Shown: positions 36,601 through 44,839 of the stretch, piece by piece
Position numbering within the stretch: the stretch's first letter is position 1
Layout of the letters: each line of letters starts with the position of its first letter
From: Scolanthus callimorphus
Lineage: Eukaryota; Cnidaria; Anthozoa; Actiniaria; Edwardsiidae
NCBI GenBank assembly: GCA_033964015.1
Contig: CM066916.1
Location: 15,292,501-15,356,500 of the forward strand
Length of the DNA: 64,000 nt
Direction: 5' to 3'
Translations under genes and position numbers: made by a program
Notes under the pieces: model-generated
What the model was told of the DNA's origin: nothing
The model's input: only the letters and a program-made list of their open reading frames with translations
Database searches by the model: none

Positions 36601-39600
36601 TTCACGGCTTGCTCCTAAATGGCTTTTTCTCAGCCAATTGCAAGCCGAACCAAGTACCAAGTAATTACACAATTGTATTTACTACAGAATTTGATTGGCT
36701 GAGAAAAACGAGTAGCCAATGAGAACGCAAAGCAATCGCAATTACATAACTGACAGTCATGAAATCCGCTCTATCACATTTTGGGCACTGTAAGCCAGCA
36801 TGTTTTTCCTGTAGGGCCTGAAGGCGAACAGATTCTGTCAACTTTACTCGGGTTTCCAGAAAATCGCATTTTCATCTAAGCATCACTAAATTAGGATTTG
36901 TAGAATCATTCATCTTAATATCAAAGAGGTGCACGTTTAAAAATTCACTTCGGGTTAGCTTTTTATATACCGTCTAGTATTTAAAAGTAGTATTTAAAAC
37001 ACGAGCAGCAGTGTTTTATTAGGTATAAAATCTCGAGCGGAAGCAGACTCAAGAGCAGTCCCTACAGTCTGTCTTTGCGCAGTAGATGAGCCTGTCGTGC
37101 AGGGTAATTGGTGTGCTTTATGAAAGCATACTAATAAGCATGGCTTAATTGGGTATAAAGCGAATGCACGTGATCAATTATACGCCCTTTTATACTTTTC
37201 CTTCAGCAAGTAAACATGACATTCGTGGGTTGCTCTCTGTACCGCATTTATTGAGCTCGTTTGCTGGGAAATATGCATATGAACCACAAGAAGAGTGTGG
37301 AGAAAAATTGGCCGAGGGCAAAGGCCCAAGGCCGCTTTAATATATTTCAAACAACTAACTTCACAATAAAAACAGCAGTGATTATAGAGCCCAGCAAAGG
37401 TGAGGGCAACCTAAACTAACATCAATCACTTAACCTAGCGGTCAGTTGAATGATAAAATAGGTATGAACACCAGTTTGAATTCAGTTTTTGTTTTTTGTT
37501 TTTAGGCAGGAGACTTTTATAAACGAGCTTTAGAGAAACATCGCGAGGCTAAATCAGGGCGCCGCGATATAGCTGAGATCTTGAACAATCTCGGGACGAC
37601 ATGCTGGGCGCTAGGAGATTACGTAGAAGCTGTACCATATCTTGAAGAGTCCCTGGAGGTATGAGATTTGTGGGAGAATATGGGCTGACTAAAGCCATTT
37701 TTTAATTTGGTCTAACGTTTTGGGGATAAACAGAGCATATTAGCTTTAAGGTCTCTGTAAACCCGTGGGGGTGTCTTCGGAAAAGCGCTCCCTTAGCGCC
37801 GCAATTCGGGTTATGTATGCAACTATTTATCAAATTAAATGTTTCAATTTTTGAAAAATCATGCCCATAATGTAGTTTTATGGCTCGCCGACTTTGGTTT
37901 CCGATCTCCAAACTCTTCGCGTTACAAAATAAACGCCTTGTTTCTATTGCATCCTAATGACAAATGCAGTAATAAACTGTGTGAGGGATTTTTCGTGATT
38001 TTATACCACTTTTCGCGCACTAACCTGGAAGGAAACCTTCAATGCATGATAGCTCACGAAATATGAAACTAATCAAATTAGCATACATTAACAGCTATTT
38101 TGAAAAACGTTGTCTGAAGCCGTACGTGCCCAGACCGCAAAGTTAACTCGGTAGGAGGTCTTGAACCGGCTCACTGTTTCAGTACGCGAGTTACTAGTTA
38201 ACTACTGGATGCTGCTAGCTTTAAACAAAGCTCTGGTTTGTAGAATCTAGCAGCCAGACCAGTGAGATATCATCAAAATAGGATATTTTGTTTCTACCCA
38301 AACTGCCCTTTGGTCTGGTCGCGCGTAGGCTTGACCGCCAACAACCTTAATTGAAATGGTTGTCTACAGATTCTAATGTTCTCCCCTCCTAGCTTTATGA
38401 GGAGGAGTTCTTTGGAGAACTCCCTCCAGACGTTGGTGGCACGATGATGAACCTCGGTATGGTCTATCGACGGATGGACGGAATGGAAGAAAAGGCCGCT
38501 GCACTTTATGAAAGGTGATAAGAATACAATACTCAGTAAGAACAGTCATCTTGAGTCTATTTGATTTTTGCGCCGGCGCGACGTTTACTGGTGGTAACTT
38601 GGCAACTTGACTGATTCTGGCACGCCCTTTCAACGGTAGAGACAGTTTGTCGTTGAAACGGTTTTCATTCCGTAAAGAAGCACCCGTTTGTATTTTTGTA
38701 TATCTTCGCAGCCAGCTTTCAACAAGCTTGATTCTCATCCGCTACGGTAGAGTACGCTGCCACTTCCTACCTTCGCGTCTGATCGGCACGGGGTGTGAAG
38801 CACTGGATGAATCACGAGAATATGGACCAACCAAAATGAAGCCTATACCAATTTCCTCCAACCCTGCCAATCAGAATTAAGCTCATATCTCAGGGCGCGA
38901 CCCGGACGCACGGGGGACGCGCCATAACGTTTTAATAGTCATACAAAATCTGCTGTTATCACTGCAGGTATAAGTGTTTCTCCATAACGTTTGAATAACC
39001 ATATTACCAGGGCGCTGGAAATCCGCGAGAACGCATACGGACCAAATCACCCAGAGGTTGCACAGACACTACTGAGCATGTCAGCATTGAAGTTGTACTC
39101 AGACACAGAAGCAGTCTTAGAGTTAGCAAAGCGTGCGGCGAGAATTTATGAGGTTAGATGTGACTTTGTATGTTAAAGTAGTGCAATAATTAGCTAAATT
39201 GTGTTGATTTTTTTTTTACTTTCCGGGCTCTTTTTTCCTCATGGCTCCCGACAATTTATTCCCCCATCATTTTCAGTCCAATGCTCATCAGTTTGCCATT
39301 CGTAGTTGGTTTCGCATTCAATCCATTGATAATGTTCCTCTGCAATCTAAGGATTGAGTTTTCTGCTACTCAGAATTAAATGAAGACATTTCTATACCAT
39401 TTTCACATTTGAACTCGTCGATATTGCGGATTGTGTCACATGTCCTCAATTGAGAGATTTGATTTCATGTACTTGACTTCCAAGGCTTATGTATTATCAA
39501 TCCAAGGGGCACAAATATAAGTTCAGCTACTTTTTAACAACGCCTTGACCTCTTTTTATGTCTATTTGTGTTCTTATTTGTTCTTTTGTACGATAGCTTG

Positions 39601-42600
39601 ACGTATCTAATGCTCACTTGTAAATACTGGTTCCTCTCAATTCATACTGGGTTTTTTTCATAATAAAGCATTTCTCGGAATTTTCTTAGTGTTTCACAAC
39701 TGTACTCTTTTATTTACTAGGAATCGTTAGGCCTAAATCACATCAACACATTAAACGCCTTGGAAAATATTGCTCTGGCATATCTGGTGCTGCAGAAACC
39801 AGCCGAAGCACACCCGTACTTCAAACAAGCAGGTAAACCGTCCTTTACAACGAGTTTGCAAAGCGCGAGTTTAACGCTAAGTCCAAACTTCTCAAGCTCA
39901 TTTACATTAAGAGCGGCACTCTCTGCTAATTTACTATTTTGAAACCTTCCTGCGCTCTTAAAATCTTGGCTGAGATCTTCAGCGCGACAGACCCCATAAA
40001 CTTTCATATCAGGCGGCAAAGCAACTGGCAAACTATTCTATCTTGCGGCTCTCGGAAACTAGACAAACAGGTACCCCTCCCCTATCGATCCGTGACCTTT
40101 CACCTCCCGCACAAAATTAGTATTCCCCCACAAAATTAGTATTCATCCGCAACAAAACAACTAGTTGTGCTCACACCATACTACTCATAAAACATAGAAA
40201 TTTTCCGCCGAGTACCAAAACAGTAAATGAGTTTGCACTTTGTTGCAGGGGTCCAAAAAGCTCTCCTCGGGCGGATGGATACTTCTATACCAAAGGTTAA
40301 CGCTGTAATGGTAGACTATTATCTAAATACTGGACAGAACGAAGAGGCTCGAGAGCTGCTTGGCCGACTTGTCGGCACCAGTTTCGCGTCAGATCGTGAT
40401 TTTGCGGCGCTGGACTATCTGGACAAAGAGTTGCCGAAAGAAAAGCGACCAGCAAGGCCTTACGAAGAGAGCGTCGAGTACGCTATAACAAAGTAAGGCA
40501 ACGATACGATAGTTTTTATCTGGAAGCTATTTCAGAATCAATATGAGTCATGATGTGCAAGAGGGCGTTGTTCCTCCGTCGTTTTCGAAGACAACATCTC
40601 GTAGTGTGTCTTGGGTGTGGCTACCGCAGTCAGGTACCTTTGCAGAGGCGCACAACCCCTTTCTTTGTGAGGATGAAATCCTACCAAAACCCTGTACATA
40701 TGAACGGTGATAGCATTTACCGACACTTGATGACTCGGCAAAGATGTTCTTAGTCGAGGAAAACGTATTTAAGAAAACGTATTTTTGTGTGGCGGCGGGT
40801 AGTGGACTTCATCCCGGCCCCCATGGTTCCTATTAGTGATTCCCTGTCCTTTAAAAGAGTCAGAAGCAAATTTTCACTATTTACGCAAAACTTGACAATA
40901 AGAATTCTAAAAAAAAAAGAGAATCAAAAGAAACTTTCTGCACTGGAATTCCCTCACTTTTCCAATCGTATTCATTGTTTTACAATTTTCCCGACGAATT
41001 GCAGCATCTCATGGCAATTCCATTTTCCCCTTTTTTTTATCTCTTCAAAGATTCCCTAAAAGTCCGATGATATTGGGTCGACTACAGGAGAAGTACAGTG
41101 CAAATGGCGACTCAACTTCGATGGTTGCGATACTGGATAAAGGCGAGTTTAGCGTTGAGCAGTACAACGCTGCTTATCAGGGATTTAACGACGCAGGGCA
41201 CAAGAAGGAAGGAATGGAAATTTTACTAGCTGCTCACAGTAAATACCCCAATGATAAGGTAAGATTACAACGGTCCTAGCCATGGTTCACTGAGTTTGTT
41301 ACAGTTGTAAACTGGAAGGTGCTACACCAGTGAAGCGGCTGGCTAAACGCAGTGGCTTTTCAGGGGTTAATGCGGCTGCTGGAAAACCTAGAACATCTGA
41401 TTTTTTATCATTGTCCTGGAAAGTCCTGCACTTCTTTATTAAAGAGACTCCTGTAGAATAGAAATCCTATTGCAGGAACAAATACAAATACGTCTCCTAA
41501 TGTTGTCACACTGACTGGAACAGAACGTCTTGAAAACTCCGTGAAAAACATCTCATCCTCGTACGTTTCTGGACGTAAGAACCGTGCATTACCTTGGACC
41601 TCAACATGGTGAAATCTTGGCCTGCTTCTGGGAAGAAGCAATTATGAACGTGAAAACATAGTGTCACCACTTCATACTAAACATGCACAGGGAATTTCTG
41701 CAGAACCTGAATTTCCCATGTAGAAAAATGGAAAGTGTTCGGATTTCCCATGGCTATCCATGCGAATTCCGAACACTTCCCATGCGTGTGCTTTTGGAAT
41801 TTCAGCTTTTTCCATGGAAGGGTTTCTGCAGAAATTCCCTATGCATGTCTAGATTCACTAATTCTATTAGCCTCCTACGTAGCCGTGCAACAAGCGACAC
41901 GCATGCGGCTGCAAGAGGCTAGAATTCTATTGAGGATTCTAGGGCTGTACTCGCCCTGATTACCCAATGAACTGAGAGCGTGAGCTCGTCCATGTTCTGG
42001 TTTAGGTCATCATGTTCAACCTCGGCTCAGCTTATGCATCCTACAAAGACCACAAGGCAGCATCTAATATCCTCAAGAAGCTACTAGAGGTGGACCCTGA
42101 CGATCTCGACAGCCTAGAGCTGTATGCAAGGATGCTCTGTCTCTCTGGCAGGCTACACGAGGGGAAGGAAGTGTATGCACAAGCAGTAAAAATCGCCGAG
42201 CAGAAAGACAACAAAGAGATGTTGGATAAGGTGAGGAAAAAAGGAAGTCATTCCTAGTAACGTAGTTTATACAAGATTATTAATAAACCTCAGTGTTTTA
42301 CAGGGATTTCTGCCACCGAGAAAAACCGTATATTTTCACATGTGAAAATACGATATTTTTACATCAGCCACCCAGTCAATGTTTTCTTCCTCGTGGCCAA
42401 TAGAAGGCGCTTCCCTGGAGCATGACAGTGTTGCGCTCACTCGTTCGATATCAAATGTGAACACGAGAAGATAAATTCCATATCTCCGTGCGTACATGTA
42501 TTATTCTCTATATATTACTTCCAAAGGTTCCTCATGCATAAAGAGCAAAATGGCAACTAACCGAAGTTAAGACTAAGTACAAAGACAAAGTGTCACAGTT

Positions 42601-43009
42601 ACTCGATCTGTTTTTAGTTGTATTTAGATTGGCTACCTGGTTTCTCGGACCATCGATATTTAGTCACACTAGTGGTCCATGCTGCGTTCTGATCGGTTGA
42701 GCTAGTGGGCTATACGTCATAGACTACTAGTAGCGAAGAGTGTCGGATTTGAATGACAAATGACCAGATCAATTTTGGTTATAGGAATTGACCTACTAGT
42801 GTAATTTGACTAAAACAATTATTCCTCTCGCCCTCGTGGCCTCTGAGTCAATAGCCCATTCGTCCTTCCGCCTCATGGGCTATTTACGGGCTCGAGGAAT
42901 AATTGTTAAACACTCGACCTACATATCGGCAAGAATCTATACCTCAGTACTTTTGCTTCTTTTTTTTTTCTAGCTCAACGCAGCAGTAAAGCTAATGAAT
43001 GAAATGTAA
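14747..43009 (+). CDS. DUF4062-NACHT-TPR STAND NTPase (nephrocystin-3-like / TPR-repeat protein), 5' end missing
   Basis: Multi-exon gene. Exons read from GT-AG borders with matching phase: 14747-15007, 15484-15657, 16232-16375, 16486-16764, 17934-18041, 18738-18991, 25026-25183, 25569-25673, 26128-26195, 26279-26363, 26969-27108, 27356-27466, 30083-30222, 31960-32119, 33067-33162, 34396-34550, 35893-35986, 37506-37658, 38393-38514, 39011-39152, 39721-39832, 40249-40492, 41063-41258, 42006-42230, 42974-43009 (TAA). About 1,250 residues are visible. Domain order is DUF4062, NACHT P-loop NTPase, winged-helix-like linker, TPR solenoid: a signal-transduction ATPase (STAND) layout shared with nephrocystin-3-like and Dictyostelium-type TPR proteins. 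The first exon listed begins after an acceptor, so at least one upstream exon is missing. Three exons need one extra base to stay in frame (see findings). A role in innate sensing or cilia is inference only. Confidence 0.88.
15048..15071 (-). repeat. (TTTACA)n tail, probable 3' end of a small retroelement
   Basis: Four tandem taaatg-type hexamers on the plus strand, followed by tgcacttatataccgcaaat. This arrangement resembles a microsatellite-tailed non-LTR element on the minus strand. Within the first intron of the STAND gene. Confidence 0.5.
16232..18991 (+). CDS. NACHT NTPase core exons of the STAND gene (P-loop split by an intron)
   Basis: Exons 16232-16375, 16486-16764, 17934-18041 and 18738-18991. 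The Walker A motif GNAGSGKS is divided: GNA plus the first base of the next glycine codon end exon 16486-16764, and the rest of that codon and SGKS open the exon at 17934 (phase-1 intron). Walker B is VLIAIDALNKV near 18935-18967. The exon at 16486 does not stay in frame as written: the tract of four C at 16500-16503 must carry one more base to join its start (CLAVY) to the conserved downstream frame (QYRTPQEGARLMF). The 16765-17933 intron contains a MITE. The 18042-18737 intron contains an antisense tRNA gene. Confidence 0.82.
17000..17095 (+). mobile_element. Degenerate tRNA-like SINE fragment
   Basis: ATAGCTCAACGGGAGAGCAT resembles a D arm/A box, and GTAGGTTCCCGGCGATCCA a damaged B box. 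Weak. Confidence 0.35.
17562..17706. mobile_element. Foldback MITE, about 40-bp arms
   Basis: aacacttatttactgggacc is inverted at the right end (…ggttccagtaaataagtgct). The arms continue through the gaaacagtatgtttt motif. Confidence 0.8.
18165..18174 (-). terminator. Pol III T-run terminator of tRNA-Pro
   Basis: Ten consecutive T on the minus strand, 9 nt downstream of the tRNA 3' end, as expected for RNA polymerase III termination. Confidence 0.75.
18184..18255 (-). tRNA. tRNA-Pro (anticodon AGG)
   Basis: On the minus strand the 72-nt sequence folds as a full cloverleaf. The acceptor stem GGCCCGA pairs with TCGGGCC, with discriminator C. The A box is TGGTCTAGAGG. The anticodon arm TCTCGC-TTAGGGT-GCGAGA places AGG in the loop. 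The T arm carries GGTTCAATTCC. A run of ten T on the minus strand (plus-strand A at 18165-18174) starts 9 nt after the tRNA 3' end and fits a Pol III terminator. No intron. The gene sits antisense in the 18042-18737 intron of the STAND gene. Confidence 0.95.
19158..19450. mobile_element. Foldback element with long arms (core 19232-19420)
   Basis: aagcattagagcacaacttt at 19232 is inverted to 19420, with arms of about 90 bp that include gactttatcggcga. An outer inverted pair, gcgcgctctgattggt / accaatcagagggcgcg, encloses it. Confidence 0.8.
19423..19740. repeat. Tandem repeat, about 130-142-bp unit, 2.3 copies
   Basis: gtattgaccaatcagagggc starts at 19423, 19553 and 19695. Units include gatagagctcgatgcacttc and tgcgtctgatcaa. 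A diverged unit is visible near 19038. Confidence 0.8.
19885..19900 (+). repeat. Left 16-bp target-site duplication of the L1 insertion
   Basis: ataacagtacgttccg, repeated exactly at 24899-24914. Confidence 0.93.
19998..20806 (+). CDS. L1 ORF1 protein (coiled coil, RRM, C-terminal domain)
   Basis: Starts MSLFTKGKRQLSSSSSPES. A heptad-rich coiled coil spans about residues 30-125, followed by AYSRRENLNF, the conserved entry into the L1 ORF1 RRM. One base is missing in an A run near 20390. After it the frame continues as IPEANEENCQKIV, then LDVSAIQFHAVHRVGK and RPIIARFLSRETRDLVFKKK. This is the L1-type RNA-binding chaperone that coats element RNA. Confidence 0.87.
20961..24699 (+). CDS. L1 ORF2 protein (endonuclease, reverse transcriptase, Cys-rich C-terminus)
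   Basis: Endonuclease: LLSLNVKGLRD, QETH, NYYAPN, GDFN, RRLDY, TDHS. RT: TPGIDGLSKEFY, LKNWRPISLINVDVKI, QSAFVKGRN, FAADFEKAF, GTKQGDPISPYLF, LFADDTTFVL (FADD catalytic pair). The C-terminus has CTYCRSYNETIDHLFVHC, the L1/Tx1-type cysteine-histidine knuckle. Frame breaks near 21590, 21678, 21850, 22799, 22957, 23036, 23181, 23670, 23706, 23866 and 24201 are each a -1 change. Confidence 0.9.
24899..24914 (+). repeat. Right 16-bp target-site duplication of the L1 insertion
   Basis: Identical to 19885-19900 and directly follows the poly(A) tail. Confidence 0.93.
25026..27466 (+). CDS. NACHT C-terminal / winged-helix-like exons of the STAND gene
   Basis: Exons 25026-25183, 25569-25673, 26128-26195, 26279-26363, 26969-27108, 27356-27466. 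They encode the helical region after the NTPase core, including LPLQHEER and a winged-helix-like segment ILVSRQGLSESEIKSLL. Two exons break frame. At 25131-25137 the frame as written meets TAG, and one extra A in the four-A tract (25131-25134) restores V-K-K-I-E-V. At 27391-27393 one extra A restores E-E-K-Y-C and reopens the frame to the donor at 27466. All splice sites are canonical. The preceding intron (18992-25025) holds the L1 insertion. Confidence 0.82.
26541..26780. mobile_element. MITE-like inverted repeat
   Basis: Left ggctcaactagacacatgta and right taaatgtgtcctagtttagcc are inverted, imperfect arms. Confidence 0.65.
27799..29765 (-). mobile_element. Internally deleted CR1/L2-like LINE (copy C)
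   Basis: Minus strand. An ORF1-like N-terminus (29755 to about 29108: W-x-x-D-LENLKVFLIE, NFYTSTKTLQIQG, then a coiled-coil-prone region) is joined directly at about 29100 to the late RT palm/thumb (DKTKIMIFNNNG, KSYKYLGLHF, LYGSEIWGVDSKGK, 29051 to 28171). The rest of ORF1, the endonuclease and most of the RT are missing. The 3' end carries a (TGTCTA)n tail at 27799-27827. It sits in the 27467-30082 intron of the STAND gene. Confidence 0.85.
29754..29806. repeat. Short tandem repeat at the 5' edge of LINE copy C
   Basis: Three units of catgctgc followed by three units of cgtgatgctgc-type sequence, overlapping the ORF1 start codon and running into C tracts. Confidence 0.7.
30083..43009 (+). 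CDS. TPR solenoid exons of the STAND gene and stop codon
   Basis: Thirteen exons from 30083-30222 to 42974-43009. Every junction I checked is canonical and phase-compatible, with no frame breaks. TPR-type helices are plain: LNNLGTTCWALGDYVEAVPYL (37506-37658), MMNLGMVYRRMDG (38393-38514), the HPEVAQTLLSMSAL linker typical of nephrocystin/kinesin-light-chain-like TPRs (39011-39152), NALENIALAYLVLQKPAEA (39721-39832), and IMFNLGSAYASYKDHKAASNIL (42006-42230). The last coding exon is only 36 nt including TAA (42974-43009). An AATAAA-like signal lies near 43210. TPR solenoids usually bind protein partners or sense ligands in STAND proteins. Confidence 0.88.
30669..31032. mobile_element. MITE, gtccacactaacgcg family
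   Basis: Left gaccccgtccacactaacgc and right gcgttagtgtggacaatgcc are inverted ends. gtccacacta and the complement repeat internally with gaatccgtata units. In the 30223-31959 intron. Confidence 0.75.
31285..31352 (-). mobile_element. tRNA-derived SINE head (fragment)
   Basis: The minus strand contains GAGCTCAGTGG (A box) and AGGTTCGATTCCC (B box) with tRNA spacing. No paired acceptor stem and no terminator, so it is a SINE or tRNA pseudogene. Confidence 0.6.
32268..32440. repeat. Dispersed repeat shared with 59150-59325
   Basis: Both copies share catgggaaaataa, gaaataatcaatattttt and cttcaccaaagcaatc and end near a ttatgwcgttat motif. The longer parts differ. Confidence 0.65.
32455..32700 (+). 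mobile_element. tRNA-derived SINE
   Basis: A tRNA-like head with a TTGGTAGAGCACCAGTCTGG-type A-box region and a decayed B box, followed by a non-tRNA body with GACCAACACTTTTCTAAAT and a CTTCTCGGAATAA stretch. It lies in the 32120-33066 intron of the STAND gene. Confidence 0.65.
33370..33770. mobile_element. hAT-like non-autonomous element with 8-bp TSD
   Basis: About 40-bp TIRs (left gggggactcccaatatttta, right inverted). Flanked by gtatttac at 33362-33369 and 33771-33778, an 8-bp duplication typical of hAT. The interior has several ccctaagggatag units. Confidence 0.75.
34880..35075. repeat. Dispersed inverted-repeat element (actagtaggctat family)
   Basis: Contains gtcaaatcacactagtag, cactttttcgctactagtag-like sequence and a ctcaaccaatcagaacg motif shared with 42640-42912 and partly with 35455-35740. 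Confidence 0.5.
35089..35360. mobile_element. MITE, ttaccactgtatgcattgct family, copy 1
   Basis: TIR of about 45 bp starting ttaccactgtatgcattgct, continuing through acgcgacctcaaaattcac. A second copy is at 44370-44620. Confidence 0.85.
35455..35740. repeat. Dispersed inverted-repeat element
   Basis: Left tagtataaaccaactaatgg and right inverted ccaactagttggtttatact, followed by a gaggtctaattgtta end. Confidence 0.5.
36104..36437. mobile_element. Foldback MITE, relative of 14324-14567
   Basis: Shares tttcgcgctatg, aaacgtggtttga, tcgcgacagaaagccagtcg and agcaatgacctgattggctt with the 14.3-kb copy. Located in the 35987-37505 intron. Confidence 0.7.
36528..36772. mobile_element. MITE, agagcggttttcacatgac family, copy 1
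   Basis: Ends agagcggttttcacatgac / …tcatgaaatccgctct, rich in ccaatcagaa/tgattggct motifs. Relatives at 50407-50612 and 54839-55121. Confidence 0.7.
41682..41847. mobile_element. Foldback MITE with nested palindromes
   Basis: catgcacagggaatttctgc is inverted at the right end (…gcagaaattccctatgcatg). The interior gaagtgttcgga/tccgaacacttcc pair forms a second hairpin. Confidence 0.75.
42640..42912. repeat. Dispersed inverted-repeat element near the STAND gene 3' end
   Basis: tcacactagtggtccatgct and inverted relatives (cctactagtgtaatttgact), then a paired gggctcgaggaataattgtt end. In the last intron (42231-42973). Confidence 0.5.
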
Positions 43010-43417
43010 CTGAATACGGACTCCCAAGTCATAATTGCAGCAAGAATCGCAAAATGCACCTCTAGGCAGCATTTCAGCCAGGATTTACTGGACATCATTG
43101 CGGGGACATTCAACGTCGCCAGGTCTTATCGGACGTGGATGTTTGTCAATTGTAGACGCACGGGGAACGCATGTAACATAGTGACAAATAGAAAACAGAA
43201 TTGTTTATAAATAAAGTTTAGACTCAAAAAGTGAAAGAGAAAAAAATCATGCATCGCTGTCACGAAATATTCTATCTGAACATATTGAAGGCAAATGCTC
43301 TCCCTCGGGGTTGAACAAGAACGAAGTCTTACAATAAATGCTGTCTTAATTTGAAAACGCTCACCGTAGATTTTATTTTCTATCCACCATTCATTGAATA
43401 AAAATGACTTTATATCC
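43010..43417 (+). other. STAND gene 3' UTR and flank
   Basis: Follows the TAA at 43007-43009. TAAATAAAG at 43207-43215 may serve as a poly(A) signal. No other gene seen. Confidence 0.5.
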
Positions 43418-44360
43418 AAAGCCGTTATTTCGCCTGATTCGCCGTTATTTTCCAAACGTTACTTGATTGGGCTTTTTCTGTTCCAATGGTCAAAGCACCT
43501 GGGTCAATCAGGTGCTTGCCCTATATGTAGTAGTTCAGGCAAGCCTGTGGCCGCGTAGCACTAAGTTCAACAGAGTGGAGATACCACGACCTCCGGAATT
43601 GTACATCCCATGCTCTGCCAGCTGAGCTATCCAGGTCAGACTGGGAGCAGGTCGGGGTTTATTAGATGTTATGGTCGCGGTAATGAGGTGAATATATGTT
43701 GTAGTTCAGGCAAGCCTGTGGCCGCGTAGCACTAAGTTCAACAGAGTGGAGATAAGGAATTAACCTTGTGTGAAAGCTAACGTGATAATGAAATGGTCCC
43801 ATGTGTGCTTAGAGCGTTAGCCCTAATAAGTGGAGAAAGAGAAAAAATCTCTGACCCCGAGAGGGATTCGAACCCACGACCTCCGGAATTGTACATCCGA
43901 TGCTCTGCCAGCTGAGCTATCCAGGTCAGACTGGGAGCAGGTCGGGGTTTATTAGATGTTATGGTCGCGGTAATGAGGTGAATATATGTAGTAGTTCAGG
44001 CAAGCCTGTGGCCGCGTAGCACTAAGTTCAACAGAGTGGAGATAAGGAATTAACCTTGTGTGAAAGCTAACGTGCTAATGAAATGGTCCCATGTGTGCTT
44101 ATGAGCGTTAGCCCTAATAAGCGGAGAAAGAGAAAAAATCTCTGACCCCGAGAGGGATTCGAACCCACGACCTCCGGAATTGTACATCAGGAATTGTAAT
44201 CAGGTGCTTGCCCTGTTTCGCCTAGTGCAGGGTGTTCGTCGCGACAGAAAGCCAGTCGACTGCACTAGGCGAAACAAGAGAAGGACTTGATTGGCTTAGA
44301 TTGTTTGTCTGGCGGAGCAGAAAAAACAAAAACGCAAACCAAAAGTGACGTTTTGAACTA
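43418..44360. mobile_element. Foldback MITE interrupted by a SINE multimer
   Basis: The left part (43418-43522) and right part (44198-44360) rejoin into a member of the 14.3-kb family. The SINE array lies between. Confidence 0.75.
43523..44197 (-). mobile_element. Tandem tRNA-derived SINE multimer with 17-bp TSD
   Basis: Direct repeat of a SINE unit starting at 43529, 43701 and 43991 (unit 290 bp; the first copy lacks about 118 bp and the last is truncated). On the minus strand each head has a Pol III A box (TAGCTCAGCTGG) and B box (GGTTCGAATCC). Flanks repeat aatcaggtgcttgccct at 43506-43522 and 44198-44214, so the array interrupts an older MITE as one insertion. Confidence 0.85.
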
Positions 44361-44369
44361 GAATGTATT

Positions 44370-44620
44370 TTACCACTGTATGCATTGCTACGCGACGCGA
44401 TTTGTAGCTGTCAATCAAACCAAAACGCTGGATTCGGCCACTTCAGTGGGTCGAAATTGATTGCCAAATCAACGGCAAATGGTTTTAAGCTATCCTTGGC
44501 TTCCTTGCCTAGAATGTTTAACTTTCTGGTTCAAGAAAATTGGTATTACAATTTTCTTGCGTAAAATCACCAATCGCAACAGTGAATTTTGAGGTCGCGT
44601 AGCAATGCATACGGTGGTAA
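44370..44620. mobile_element. MITE, ttaccactgtatgcattgct family, copy 2
   Basis: The same TIRs as 35089-35360 and a similar interior with a ctgtcaatcaaaccaaaacg motif. Confidence 0.85.
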
Positions 44621-44839
44621 AAGTGATTTCTAGCGTCCGCTAATTACTGCTGCAATCTTACAGTAGAGTTCACAAGAGAAACGTGCTCGATAAAAAAATC
44701 CTCGTCTAAAAACACCTAAACTTCCTGATCTGCGAGGTTTCAAAACGTCACTCCCGTACTTTTGACGTTCATTTTGAGAAAACGAAGGACATACAAGTTC
44801 CCATTACGAAAGTTCCAGTATTTACCACATGAGGGATTA

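Noticed and set aside
40538..40753. Overlapping 67-codon frames on both strands
   Set aside because: Inside an intron of the STAND gene, with no family signal.
43855..43932. tRNA gene at the SINE head
   Set aside because: A and B boxes are present, but the anticodon stem does not pair over five bases with a seven-base loop. The copy is embedded in a tandem SINE.
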